A stretch of DNA of 64,000 bases from Labilibaculum sp. DW002 (GTDB lineage Bacteria; Bacteroidota; Bacteroidia; Bacteroidales; Marinifilaceae). The stretch lies in the NCBI RefSeq assembly GCF_029029525.1, contig NZ_JAKJSC010000001.1:2268987-2332986 (forward strand), given 5' to 3'. Numbering within the stretch: the first letter of the stretch is position 1; every line of letters starts with the position of its first letter. The notes below the pieces were generated by a model, which saw only the letters and a program-made list of their open reading frames with translations, made no database searches and was not told the DNA's origin. The translations under genes were made by a program, and so were the position numbers. Positions 1 through 8,933 of this stretch are shown in pieces.

Positions 1-718
1 TAGGAGCACCACCAGCTTCTGTAATTCCGTGTCCTTGCTGTACCACTTCAATTTCTTCTAAATATTGAGTTGCAAATCCACTTAAGTACAAGCCTCCACC
101 ATTATTTCTGTAGTTTACTAATGCAGTTAAAACTTCTTGTTTCAAGGCACTTCCAGGCAGTGATACTTCAGTGTCGTAATGCCACCAAACCACATCTGTT
201 TCATTTAAAATAGATGCATCGTTTGCCAACTGATCAAAACTCATATAGGTTATATTTGGGAATGTTGATTTTCCCCACTGAGCTGCGGCTAATTCATCTT
301 CATTCGTTATTTCAGAAATTGCAGAACTTGTTCCCAACACAAGTAATCTCGTTGATTTAGTGTCCATAGCACCATATTCAACACTTACAATAAATTGTTT
401 GCTTTGTCCGCTATTTTCTAATGTATATGTTACAGGTGAAGAAAAATCTACTATCGTTCCGTTAGCCGGAGAAATTTCAGAACCATATGATCCTTCAACA
501 AAAGGAGTCAAAGAGGTAATATCTGCATAAGGAGGTACTGAAAGGCTAACTGTTGCATTAAGCACATCAATTTCACCTTTTACATCAAATCCTTCCAGAG
601 AAAATTCAACCATCTCAGGATTAATACTTCCAAGACTGTTCATTCCTTCTTCATCACAGGAAGTAAATAATAATCCTGCTACTAAAAATGAAAACAAACT
701 GATATATATATGTTTCAT
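1..718 (-). CDS. SusE-position surface lipoprotein, DUF4960-like (partial, continues past left edge)
   Basis: The reading frame is open from the ATG at 718 to the window edge, giving about 239 residues of the N-terminal part. It starts with a lipoprotein signal peptide ending in a lipobox (LLFTSC, Cys21) followed by acidic residues (DEEG), which in Bacteroidota often marks export to the cell surface. A beta-rich N-terminal module (about 30-125) is followed by a section with a glycine-rich stretch and an ATQYLEE motif, which I recognise as similar to the DUF4960 proteins at the SusE position of fructan PULs (BT1761-like levan-binding protein). It lies 28 bp after susD in the same operon. Role inferred: surface glycan binding. 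The C-terminal half is outside the window. Confidence 0.75.
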   Translation of the reverse strand, partial: MKHIYISLFSFLVAGLLFTSCDEEGMNSLGSINPEMVEFSLEGFDVKGEIDVLNATVSLSVPPYADITSLTPFVEGSYGSEISPANGTIVDFSSPVTYTLENSGQSKQFIVSVEYGAMDTKSTRLLVLGTSSAISEITNEDELAAAQWGKSTFPNITYMSFDQLANDASILNETDVVWWHYDTEVSLPGSALKQEVLTALVNYRNNGGGLYLSGFATQYLEEIEVVQQGHGITEAGGAP

Positions 719-746
719 GTTTTTTTATTGTTAGTTAAAACTCAAA

Positions 747-2423
747 TTAATACGCAGGGTTCTGAATGTAAATTCCACCACTTCTATCTATCTCATCTTG
801 AGGAATCGGTAAATATTCATTCTTTCCGGCCACAAAATTTGCTCCATTTAGATAAGTTCTTTTTGATGCTTCCTGCTGGATATATGTATTTAAAACTTCA
901 GATGCATCACCCCATCTTACCAAATCATAAAATCTAATACCTTCTAAAGCCAATTCTAATCTTCTTTCGAATTTTAAAGCTTGTAATCCATAAGATTGAG
1001 TCCATGTCGCAGATGGATATAAACCTATTTTATAATTTGCAGCATCTGAAATCCCGTCTAAAGTTTTAACATAAGGCGAATTTTGAGCTCTTTCTCGAAT
1101 AGAGTTTATTATTGATCTAGCTTCTTCTAGATTTTGGTTAGACTGAATTAGAGCTTCAGCTTTCATTAAAATCAAATCGGAATACTTAATTATAGGCCAA
1201 TTCAATGGTGATCCTCCCCACGGCCAACCTTTTATCATATAAGGAGAAGTTGGATCTATCTGGCATTTTTTGGATCCTAATGTTCCATAAGTACCTGCAT
1301 CTCTCACCCAAGTCTCATTATACACTTCATCTTTAAATTCTTTCCAAGGAATTCCTAAGCGACCAATTGTGTGGTCTAATCGAGGATCTACTTGATCTGA
1401 ATTTGTTACATCAGATGAATTAAAAGAATCAAATAATGGTAATCCATTTGCATCTACTTTATAAGCATTTGCAAGATTCTGGCTTGGCATATGAAAATTA
1501 TCTCCATTATAAGCTGCTCCACGTGGTGTATTCAAAAGGTTTCCCCAATTTATATTACCGGAAGCCGAGCCATCATTGGTAGAAAATTCAATTGACCAAA
1601 TGAACTCAGGTCCATGTTCAGAATCTACATCCCAAAGCTTTGTGAAGTCACTAAACAAACCGTATCGTCCTGAATTAATGACAGCATCAGCCTGAATTAC
1701 AGCCTCATCCCATTTAGCTTGAAACAAATAAGTTCTGCACAAATAAGCATGAGCCGCAAACTTATTAACTTGACCTGCAAGCTCTCTTTGTTCTGGTAGT
1801 TTCTCAATAGCATCAAGAAAGTCAGCTTCAATATGACCCCAAAGTTCTTGCACATTAAAAGTATTTGGTACTTTCTCACGTTCATCAAAAGAAATACTTT
1901 CATCGATATAGACATACGAACCAAAATTTTTCATTAGATCGAAGTAAAAATGTCCACGAATCAATCGCAATTCTCCAATGTGAATGTCTCTTAATGGTAC
2001 ATCTTCCAGAGAAACGTCTCTTAATGCTCCTAAAGCTTCATTTACACGACTAATTCCAACATATAGAGCTTTCCATTTACGTTCTAATGTAAAGTTATCC
2101 GCACGAATATTTCCCAATTCCAAGTCATGATATTCTGAAATATCACCAACACCGCCACCACCTTTATAGGCATCATCAGAACGCACATCGCAAAAACTCC
2201 AATTTGATGCAGGTTGAAAAAAAGCAGGATTTGGATCCGTAAAATTTTGAGCTAAACCTGCATAAGCAGAGTTTACAAGAGTTGCAATTCCCTCTGGAGT
2301 TTGCAACTGACTACTGTTTAAAGCACCTTTTGGTTCAGCATCAAGAAACTCGTCTTCATTGCAGCTAGTAAATAATAAAGCTGCAATTGCGAAAATGTAT
2401 AGTAACTTATTTATTTTTTTCAT
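747..2423 (-). CDS. susD: RagB/SusD family nutrient uptake outer membrane lipoprotein
   Basis: A 558-residue protein with a lipoprotein signal peptide (lipobox LLFTSC, Cys21) followed by acidic residues NEDE. The body has the SusD pattern: an N-terminal TPR-like region (roughly 50-280) containing RLIRGHFYFDLMKNFG, and a C-terminal domain ending in the family signature LALEGIRFYDLVRWG and YLPIPQDEID. SusD proteins form the lid on the SusC barrel and bind the glycan at the cell surface. It lies 17 bp downstream of susC and 28 bp upstream of the SusE-like gene. The neighbouring fructokinase suggests a fructose-containing polymer or oligomer as ligand, which is inference. Confidence 0.95.
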   Translation of the reverse strand: MKKINKLLYIFAIAALLFTSCNEDEFLDAEPKGALNSSQLQTPEGIATLVNSAYAGLAQNFTDPNPAFFQPASNWSFCDVRSDDAYKGGGGVGDISEYHDLELGNIRADNFTLERKWKALYVGISRVNEALGALRDVSLEDVPLRDIHIGELRLIRGHFYFDLMKNFGSYVYIDESISFDEREKVPNTFNVQELWGHIEADFLDAIEKLPEQRELAGQVNKFAAHAYLCRTYLFQAKWDEAVIQADAVINSGRYGLFSDFTKLWDVDSEHGPEFIWSIEFSTNDGSASGNINWGNLLNTPRGAAYNGDNFHMPSQNLANAYKVDANGLPLFDSFNSSDVTNSDQVDPRLDHTIGRLGIPWKEFKDEVYNETWVRDAGTYGTLGSKKCQIDPTSPYMIKGWPWGGSPLNWPIIKYSDLILMKAEALIQSNQNLEEARSIINSIRERAQNSPYVKTLDGISDAANYKIGLYPSATWTQSYGLQALKFERRLELALEGIRFYDLVRWGDASEVLNTYIQQEASKRTYLNGANFVAGKNEYLPIPQDEIDRSGGIYIQNPAY

Positions 2424-2440
2424 TATCGTGATTTTTAAGA

Positions 2441-5400
2441 CTAAAAGTTAACATTTACTCCAAGCATGAAATTCTTCGTGTGGGGGTATAACTGACTATC
2501 AATACCCAATGAAGTCGCAGATGATGCACCTACTTCGTAATCCATTCCTGTATAATCAGTTAATGTTAGGAGATTTTGTCCTTGTAGATAAAACCGAACC
2601 TTTGACGCTCCTATTTTCTTTGCCATGAAATTTGGAAGAGTATATCCTAAAACAATACTCTTAAGTTTTATATAGCTTCCATCCTCTACAAAATAGGTTG
2701 AAGTTCTAAACTCATTATTGATATTGGACGTTGTAACCGCTGGAATATTTGAATTTGAATTCTCGGGAGTCCATGCATTTAAAACATTTGTTCCGTGATT
2801 AAAATTCCAATATGTAAAATCTGTCATTTGTTTGTGAACGTTATAAATATCTCTTCCCGATACTCCTTCGATAAATGCAGAAAAATCGAAATTTTTATAT
2901 TGAACATTCATATTCACACCAAAGGTAAAATCAGGGTGTGGATCTCCAATGTAAGTTCGATCCTGATCATTCACAACGCCATCATTATTTAAATCCTTAT
3001 AGCGAATTCGCCCAAGACCTTCATCATTTGCACTCAGTCCATCTTGTGTAGCATGGCTATTAATTTCTTCAATTGAGCGGAATAATCCGTCAGCAACATA
3101 ACCATAAAAAACAGAAACGGGTTTTCCTTTTACAATACGTCCAACACCTAAATCATAGAAATCATTCCCTTCGGTAAGTTTTGTCACCTTATTTTTTAAT
3201 GCACTAAAATTTAAACCAATATCGTAGGTTAATTCTTTCGAATTGTCACTATGATAATTCAAGTTCATCTCGATTCCAGAATTTTCCATTTTTCCGGAAT
3301 TGATCCAAGGCGCATTACCTTCACCTGATACAGACATCATTGGAGGATTAATCAACATTCCACTAGTTTCTTTAATGAAATAATCCGCAACAATATCAAT
3401 TCTATTATTTAATAAGCCCAGATCAATACCAATATTAGTCTGTTTTGTAGTTTCCCATCTTACATTTGAATTCCCAATAGAAGAAATACTGTATCCAGCC
3501 GAAGGAGTCGAATTGTCACCGCTTAAATTATAATTAGAACTTTCCACGTTAGGAGCATAAGTAGTATAAGCTGCTGTTGTAGCAATCTTTTGATTTCCAG
3601 TTTTACCATAACCGAAACGCAATTTAAGATTTGAAATTTCCTCCAATTCAGATAAGAATGATTCCTCGCTTAATCGCCATCCAAAAGAAAAAGCAGGAAA
3701 GTAACCTGTTCTGTTGTCAGCTCCCAATCGCGAAGAACCATCACGACGAAGTGTAAATGAAGCTAAATATTTATTATCCAAAACGTAATCAAGCTTACCA
3801 AAATAAGATAGTAAAGAAGATTCGTCTCCTATTCCACCACTGGTTGATTCACCTGTACCTGCATTCAAGTATCTAAAATCAGAACTCTCAATTAAAAAAT
3901 CGCTGGTTCTTCCCCAAAGGTTTTCTTTTTCAAAATGAATGGCTTCGTAACCTAACAATCCAGAAAAAGCGTGAATACCGAATTTTTTATTATATGTAAG
4001 GGTATTTGTCCAAGTCCAACTTGTTTCCTCTGCATAATCCTCTGTTAAATAATTTACATCAACAGAACGAGTTCCTTCACTCCATTTGGGTTCAAAGTTT
4101 TTATACTTATTGTTGATATAATCAATACCAAATGACGTTTTGAACTTTAATCCACTAATGATTTCAGCCTCGGCAAATGCATTTCCAAAAATTCGGTATT
4201 TTTTTCTCTTATTATCCTTATTGTCATTTAAAACTCTAACCGGATTTGACTTATCACCCAAGCCACTAGTTGGTCCTGCATAATTTCCATTGACATCATA
4301 AATTGGAATTAATGGGTGTTGAAATAATACTGTGTGAGTAAAATCACCAACTGTCGGTTCAACCTGTGTGCTGTATGATATCATCATGTTTTCACCTAAG
4401 GTTAACCATTCTGCTGGTTTAAACATGGTATTTAGTCTGGATGTTATTCTTTTGTAACCAGTATCCATCATAATACCATCTTGATTTAAGTAAGAAGTAC
4501 CCCAGAAAACCGATGTTTTCTCAGTTTTACTATTTAAACTCAAGTTGTAATACTGCATTAAGGCAGGATCAAATACTTCATCAACCCAATCAGTATTTCC
4601 AGCAGGAATCAGATTATCTTCATCAATAAAGGAAGGCATTACAGGTTCCGCTCCATTACCATATTGCGGATGTGAAGGAGTTTGACCCGCCTTACCTTGT
4701 GCTGCCCAATACACTTCTCCCCATTCTTTTGCATTCAAAACATCCAATCGATCTCGTAAAGTTTGAACACCAACATAGGAATCAAAATTAATATCCAATT
4801 TCCCTTTTTTACCTTGCTTGGTTGTTATGACAATAACACCATTAGAAGCACGAGAACCATAGATAGATGCAGATGCTGCATCCTTCAGTACCTGAATTGA
4901 TTCAATATCTCCAGGATTTAAACTATTTAAACCTGTTTCTGTTGGTACTCCATCAATTACATACAGTGGAGAATTATCATTAATGGTACTGAAACCGCGA
5001 ATACTCACAGATGTATTATCTCCACCAGGTGAACCATCTGATGAAATAGAAACTCCGGCGACACGTCCTTGAATTGATCCCAGAACACTTGCATTTGACT
5101 CTCCAACAGCTTCTTTCATATCGATAATAGCAACTGCTCCTGTTAAATCTGCTTTTCTTTTCGATTGATATCCCGTAACAACAACCTGATCCAATTGTTG
5201 GGAATCTTCTTCCATTACAACGTTTACGGTACTAAGTCCGTTAACAGGAATTTCCTGAGTTTTAAATCCAACAAAAGAAAATTGAATTATTCCTTTTGTC
5301 GAGACTTCTAATACGTACTGACCATTAATGTCTGTTACAGTACCATTCGTAGAGCCTTTTTCGACTACTGAAACTCCAGGAATTCCCTCATCGGAGTTGA

Positions 5401-5524
5401 GCATTGTAACTTTTCCGTTAACATTGATTGTCTGTGCCAATGCATTTAACGGAACTGAAACCGCAAGAAAAATCAATAGAGCTGCCATTGATTTTTTTGT
5501 GATTTGTAAGAATTGATTTTTCAT
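2441..5524 (-). CDS. susC: SusC/RagA family TonB-linked outer membrane transporter
   Basis: A 1027-residue outer membrane protein with a cleavable signal peptide (1-31, ending ALAQ). An N-terminal carboxypeptidase-like beta-sandwich (about 32-110) is followed by a TonB box/plug region (VVVTGYQSKRK, RGFSTINDNSPLYVIDGVP) and a long C-terminal beta-barrel ending in an aromatic residue (NVNF). The length is normal for SusC. It imports oligosaccharides across the outer membrane, powered by TonB-ExbBD, with the SusD lid encoded 17 bp downstream. It follows the fructokinase gene by 11 bp, so the two are co-transcribed. Substrate specificity cannot be read from the barrel; fructan is inferred from context. 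Confidence 0.96.
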   Translation of the reverse strand: MKNQFLQITKKSMAALLIFLAVSVPLNALAQTINVNGKVTMLNSDEGIPGVSVVEKGSTNGTVTDINGQYVLEVSTKGIIQFSFVGFKTQEIPVNGLSTVNVVMEEDSQQLDQVVVTGYQSKRKADLTGAVAIIDMKEAVGESNASVLGSIQGRVAGVSISSDGSPGGDNTSVSIRGFSTINDNSPLYVIDGVPTETGLNSLNPGDIESIQVLKDAASASIYGSRASNGVIVITTKQGKKGKLDINFDSYVGVQTLRDRLDVLNAKEWGEVYWAAQGKAGQTPSHPQYGNGAEPVMPSFIDEDNLIPAGNTDWVDEVFDPALMQYYNLSLNSKTEKTSVFWGTSYLNQDGIMMDTGYKRITSRLNTMFKPAEWLTLGENMMISYSTQVEPTVGDFTHTVLFQHPLIPIYDVNGNYAGPTSGLGDKSNPVRVLNDNKDNKRKKYRIFGNAFAEAEIISGLKFKTSFGIDYINNKYKNFEPKWSEGTRSVDVNYLTEDYAEETSWTWTNTLTYNKKFGIHAFSGLLGYEAIHFEKENLWGRTSDFLIESSDFRYLNAGTGESTSGGIGDESSLLSYFGKLDYVLDNKYLASFTLRRDGSSRLGADNRTGYFPAFSFGWRLSEESFLSELEEISNLKLRFGYGKTGNQKIATTAAYTTYAPNVESSNYNLSGDNSTPSAGYSISSIGNSNVRWETTKQTNIGIDLGLLNNRIDIVADYFIKETSGMLINPPMMSVSGEGNAPWINSGKMENSGIEMNLNYHSDNSKELTYDIGLNFSALKNKVTKLTEGNDFYDLGVGRIVKGKPVSVFYGYVADGLFRSIEEINSHATQDGLSANDEGLGRIRYKDLNNDGVVNDQDRTYIGDPHPDFTFGVNMNVQYKNFDFSAFIEGVSGRDIYNVHKQMTDFTYWNFNHGTNVLNAWTPENSNSNIPAVTTSNINNEFRTSTYFVEDGSYIKLKSIVLGYTLPNFMAKKIGASKVRFYLQGQNLLTLTDYTGMDYEVGASSATSLGIDSQLYPHTKNFMLGVNVNF

Positions 5525-5535
5525 AGAAATTTTAA

Positions 5536-6432
5536 TTAGGATTGATTCATAATTCGTAAAACTTCACTCATATCATACTTTGGTGTGGCTCCCTCTTTAG
5601 AGGCAACAAACGCCCCAGTTGCTGAGCCAAAATTCAATGCTTCCTCTGGTGATTTATTTTGTAATAAAGCTGATAGGAAACCAGCTAAAAATGCATCACC
5701 AGCTCCTACAGCATCAACTGCAGCAACCTTATAACCTAAATGCTTAAAAAATTGATTATTTGTAAACAGAACAGCACCCTTAGCGCCTTTGGTCACACAA
5801 ACCATAGAACATTGGTACTGTTCTGAGAACCAACTAATCAAGTCTTCTTCATTTTTGGAGGTCTTTCCGTACCATCCCGATATCTGGATCAACTCCTCAT
5901 CGTTCAGTTTTGCGATGTCAGCTTTGCCAAGCAATAATTCGACATCTTCTTTCTGATCGAAAGGAGGACGGAGATTTACATCAATTATTTTTAAACAATC
6001 TGAATCCAACACATTCAATATTGTTTGTTTTGCTTTCTTATTTCTAGAACCTAAAGTCCCAAATATGACTATTCCTGATTCTTTTACTTTAGTAGACAAT
6101 TGCTCAGGATATTCTAAATGATCCCATGCTACAGGTTCACAAATCTCATATTTCGCATTATTTTTATCGTCCAAATGCACCAACACTTCACTTGTTGGCA
6201 AATCTGTGTCAAGCTGAATCAAATCTGTATTCATTCCTGATTCTTCCAAAAAACACTTTAGTTTTAAACCTTGTTCATCATTCCCAATTCTACTTGCGAA
6301 TTGAACATCTAGCCCAATATTATTTAATTGCAACGCCACATTCATAGGTGCGCCACCTGGCTTAGGACCAGTGGGTAGCATATCCCATAACATTTCACCG
6401 ACACTTATAATTTTTTGATTTTTAATGTCCAT
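5536..6432 (-). CDS. PfkB-family carbohydrate kinase, probable fructokinase
   Basis: A ribokinase/PfkB-fold sugar kinase of 298 residues. The N-terminal GGAPMNVA motif and the C-terminal GAGDAFLAGF motif (catalytic Asp about residue 246) are intact. The overall pattern (VGEMLWDMLPTG at the start) is that of bacterial fructokinases, which convert fructose and ATP to fructose 6-phosphate in the cytoplasm. An in-frame GTG three bases upstream is possible, but the ATG at 6432 is the better start. The gene sits 28 bp after the MFS transporter and 11 bp before susC, the same partnership as in the Bacteroides fructan PUL, which supports fructose as the substrate. Confidence 0.88.
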   Translation of the reverse strand: MDIKNQKIISVGEMLWDMLPTGPKPGGAPMNVALQLNNIGLDVQFASRIGNDEQGLKLKCFLEESGMNTDLIQLDTDLPTSEVLVHLDDKNNAKYEICEPVAWDHLEYPEQLSTKVKESGIVIFGTLGSRNKKAKQTILNVLDSDCLKIIDVNLRPPFDQKEDVELLLGKADIAKLNDEELIQISGWYGKTSKNEEDLISWFSEQYQCSMVCVTKGAKGAVLFTNNQFFKHLGYKVAAVDAVGAGDAFLAGFLSALLQNKSPEEALNFGSATGAFVASKEGATPKYDMSEVLRIMNQS

Positions 6433-6460
6433 CACAGTTTTTTATCAATTTATATTTGAC

Positions 6461-7801
6461 TTAAGCCCGTTTTAATTCCTTTTGGATTTGTTCCAATGAT
6501 TTACCTTTGGTTTCAGGGAAGAACTTGAATACTACAATCAACTGCACCATCATAGCCACAGAGAATATTGTAAAAGCGACACCTCCGCCATTCACTCCAC
6601 TTTCTGCAATTGCAGGAAACATCCAAGATACCATTGCGGCCATTATCCAATGCGTAAAACTACCTAAGGCCTGACCTTTTGCTCTTACTTTATTTGGGAA
6701 AATTTCGGAAATAAATACCCAAATTACAGCACCTTGGGAAAAAGCAAAACATGCAATAAATCCGACCAAATAAGCTACTACAAGTATATTAGCTGTTGAT
6801 CCCTCAAATAATGTTTTTGCAACCAAACCAAGGAAAAACACCATTCCAGTTGATCCAATAAGCAATAATTTTTTACGCCCAATTTTATCGATAACAGTCA
6901 TTGCTAATAATGTAAAAATAAAATTTGTTGCTCCAATCACTACAGATTGAAGTAAAGCATCATCTTTGCCAAAACCTGTCATTTCAAATATTCGAGGTGC
7001 ATAATACATGATTGCGTTGATTCCAGACAACTGATTAAAAATTGCAATTAAAATTGCCAGTAATACAGGAAAACGATATGCTTTGGAAAAAAGATTTGCA
7101 TTCCCAGAATTACTATCCTCGATCATTGATTCTTCTATTTCCTTCAATTCCTTTTCTGGGTTTAATGAGGCTAGCCTCTTCAGTAAACCTAAAGCTTCCA
7201 CTGACTTGCCTTTCAGTACCAATAGACGTGGTGAAGCTGGAATATAAAATAACAAGAAGAAGAATATAGCAGATGGAATTGCTTGAACTCCTAACATCCA
7301 ACGCCAAGATTCCGTTTCAACAATTGAAGAAATAAGGTAATTGGAAAAGAAGGCTAATAAAATACCACTTACAACATTAAGCTGAAACATACCAACTAGT
7401 CTTCCTCTTAAATGAGCAGGTGCAATTTCTGCAATATACATAGGTCCGATAACCGATGATGCTCCAACGCCTATTCCGCCAATAAAACGGAACGTGACAA
7501 AAATAGTCCAGTCACTTGTCATAGCTGTAACTAATGCCGTAATTCCATATATGGCTGCTATTACAAGCAGAACCTTTTTTCTACCAAATTTATCAGCAGG
7601 CTTTCCTGCGGTCATTGCTCCCACGATTGTTCCTATCAATGCTATCGCAACAGTAAAACCATGCCAAAATCCATCCAATCCGAACATCTCTTGAATCGAT
7701 TTCTCAGCTCCCGATATTACTGCCGTATCGAAACCAAATAGTAATCCGCCCAAGGCTGCAATTAAAGCACATGTAAATACATAGGTATTTCTCTTCTTCA
7801 T
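6461..7801 (-). CDS. MFS sugar porter (sugar:proton symporter), first gene of the fructan-type PUL
   Basis: A 446-residue inner membrane protein of the sugar porter family of the major facilitator superfamily. Family signatures are visible: GFDTAVISGA in TM1, the loop motif DKFGRKK between TM2 and TM3, PASPR (usually PESPR) before the central loop, a second DKIGRKK in the C-terminal half, and PETKGKSLEQIQ near the C-terminus. About 12 membrane segments are expected. It probably imports the hexose or short oligosaccharide produced in the periplasm by the PUL enzymes and hands it to the adjacent fructokinase. It is the promoter-proximal gene, and the regulatory sequences lie just upstream at 7802-8100. 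Confidence 0.93.
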   Translation of the reverse strand: MKKRNTYVFTCALIAALGGLLFGFDTAVISGAEKSIQEMFGLDGFWHGFTVAIALIGTIVGAMTAGKPADKFGRKKVLLVIAAIYGITALVTAMTSDWTIFVTFRFIGGIGVGASSVIGPMYIAEIAPAHLRGRLVGMFQLNVVSGILLAFFSNYLISSIVETESWRWMLGVQAIPSAIFFFLLFYIPASPRLLVLKGKSVEALGLLKRLASLNPEKELKEIEESMIEDSNSGNANLFSKAYRFPVLLAILIAIFNQLSGINAIMYYAPRIFEMTGFGKDDALLQSVVIGATNFIFTLLAMTVIDKIGRKKLLLIGSTGMVFFLGLVAKTLFEGSTANILVVAYLVGFIACFAFSQGAVIWVFISEIFPNKVRAKGQALGSFTHWIMAAMVSWMFPAIAESGVNGGGVAFTIFSVAMMVQLIVVFKFFPETKGKSLEQIQKELKRA

Positions 7802-7871
7802 CTCCGTTTTATTAAATCATTTAAATTTTCATAACGAATCTAATATGTTAGTCAAGAATAGTACCCAACAT

Positions 7872-7959
7872 ATGTTACCAACAGTAGCATTTATGTATCA
7901 AAACACAGAAAAACAAACGTTTGTATGAAATATGTTACCATTTTAGTATAAATGTTACC
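7872..7959. repeat. Three direct repeats of ATGTTACC in the PUL control region
   Basis: The 8-mer ATGTTACC occurs at 7872-7879, 7932-7939 and 7952-7959, with starts 60 and 20 bp apart. The first two share the longer core ATATGTTACCA or near it. On the PUL-coding strand the repeats read GGTAACAT. The palindrome at 7913-7924 lies between copies one and two. The spacing at multiples of about 10 bp would place them on one helix face, as for an activator array. Confidence 0.5.
7913..7924. promoter_or_regulatory. LacI-type operator palindrome upstream of the PUL
   Basis: ACAAACGTTTGT is a perfect 12-bp palindrome with the central CG typical of LacI/PurR family operators. Its half-site (ACAAAC) matches the half-site of the operators at 17161-17172 (ACAACC) at five of six positions. 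It lies about 110 bp upstream of the MFS start codon. No PUL-dedicated regulator is visible in the window. A related LacI protein outside the window, or the one at 17225, could bind here. Function is inferred from the palindrome only. Confidence 0.45.
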
Positions 7960-8100
7960 TATGGAATTAGGTTGCGATACAAAAACCTGATAACCATTCA
8001 AATTAACACTTGACAATCATACATCATTATTTTTAACGCCATTTAAATCCTTGATATCATCCTTTTTATTATCTTCCTCAGAAATTAATAAAAGAACAAC

Positions 8101-8673
8101 ATGAAGAGGATAGCTATACTGCTTTTACTAAGCTTTACAATAACAACTGGATTTGCTCAAACACATCTGAAGCAACATTTTGAAAAAGATATAATAAGCT
8201 ATACCAATGCATTTAACCAAAAGGAATGGAATAAGGTTACTCAAATGATGTATCCTCGCATGTTCGAGATGATGAGTAAAGAAAAGATGATATTGGTATT
8301 AGAGCAAATGGACAATTTAGGTATCAAAATGACAACCGATTTTCGATCTATAGATAAAATCTCTCAAGTGGTTGAAAACGGAAAAGAAAAGTACTGCAAA
8401 ATACTATATTATGGAGTTATTAATGTAAAGTTGTCTGGGCTTATGTCGCAAGGAAGTGCATTAATTCAGCCTCAGTTTGAACAAGAATTTGGCAAAAAAA
8501 ATGTAAAATACAATGAATCGAGCAATTCGTTTACCATTCAGGCTCATAGGTCGATGCTTGCTGTTGCCGATAAAAAATCAGACAACTGGAAATACATAGA
8601 TGTGAATTCTCCACAGGCAAAAGGTTTAAAAAGATTAATTCCTGTAAGAGTACAAGAACAATTAAACGAATAA
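8101..8673 (+). CDS. Secreted hypothetical protein
   Basis: A 190-residue protein with a clear Sec signal peptide (MKRIAILLLLSFTITTGFAQ, cleavage after about residue 20) and no lipobox, so probably periplasmic or secreted. I do not recognise a family. The mature part is a mixed alpha/beta sequence with helical N-terminal stretches (QHFEKDIISYTNAFNQKEW) and late beta-like segments. The pattern loosely recalls NTF2-like or DUF4878-like secreted folds, but that is only an impression. It is transcribed divergently from the PUL and stands alone, with a 260-bp gap before the next gene. No catalytic motif is visible. Confidence 0.8.
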   Translation: MKRIAILLLLSFTITTGFAQTHLKQHFEKDIISYTNAFNQKEWNKVTQMMYPRMFEMMSKEKMILVLEQMDNLGIKMTTDFRSIDKISQVVENGKEKYCKILYYGVINVKLSGLMSQGSALIQPQFEQEFGKKNVKYNESSNSFTIQAHRSMLAVADKKSDNWKYIDVNSPQAKGLKRLIPVRVQEQLNE

Positions 8674-8933
8674 ATATCATTAAATTAATTTCCATTCCAT
8701 AAAGAGCTTTATTTTATCATCTTACCAATAGTCTTCATGTCATTTTACGCCTAATAGTTCAATTGCTATATTGGAAGATAGAAAGAATTAAGTTATCTTA
8801 GAATTAAGCTTAATTATCATTTTATTATAAGCCTAAAATTACTAATCTGCCTTTGCTATCGCTATATACACTAAGCAGTGTTCTTCGTTTTTATTCAAAT
8901 TGAATTGCACTTAAGGGCTCTAAACAATACAAT

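Larger units (their letters stand above)
7802..8100. promoter_or_regulatory. Divergent control region between the fructan-type PUL and the secreted hypothetical gene
   Basis: This 299-bp A/T-rich stretch has no gene. It contains the perfect palindrome ACAAACGTTTGT (7913-7924) and three direct copies of ATGTTACC (7872, 7932 and 7952). I could not place a convincing full Bacteroidota promoter for either flanking gene. Both flanking genes must start from here because they are divergent. Confidence 0.7.

Noticed and set aside
8802-8815. Palindrome AATTAAGCTTAATT
   Set aside because: A/T-rich, no loop and no T-run, in a 260-bp gap; expected by chance in such DNA and not near a promoter element I can support.
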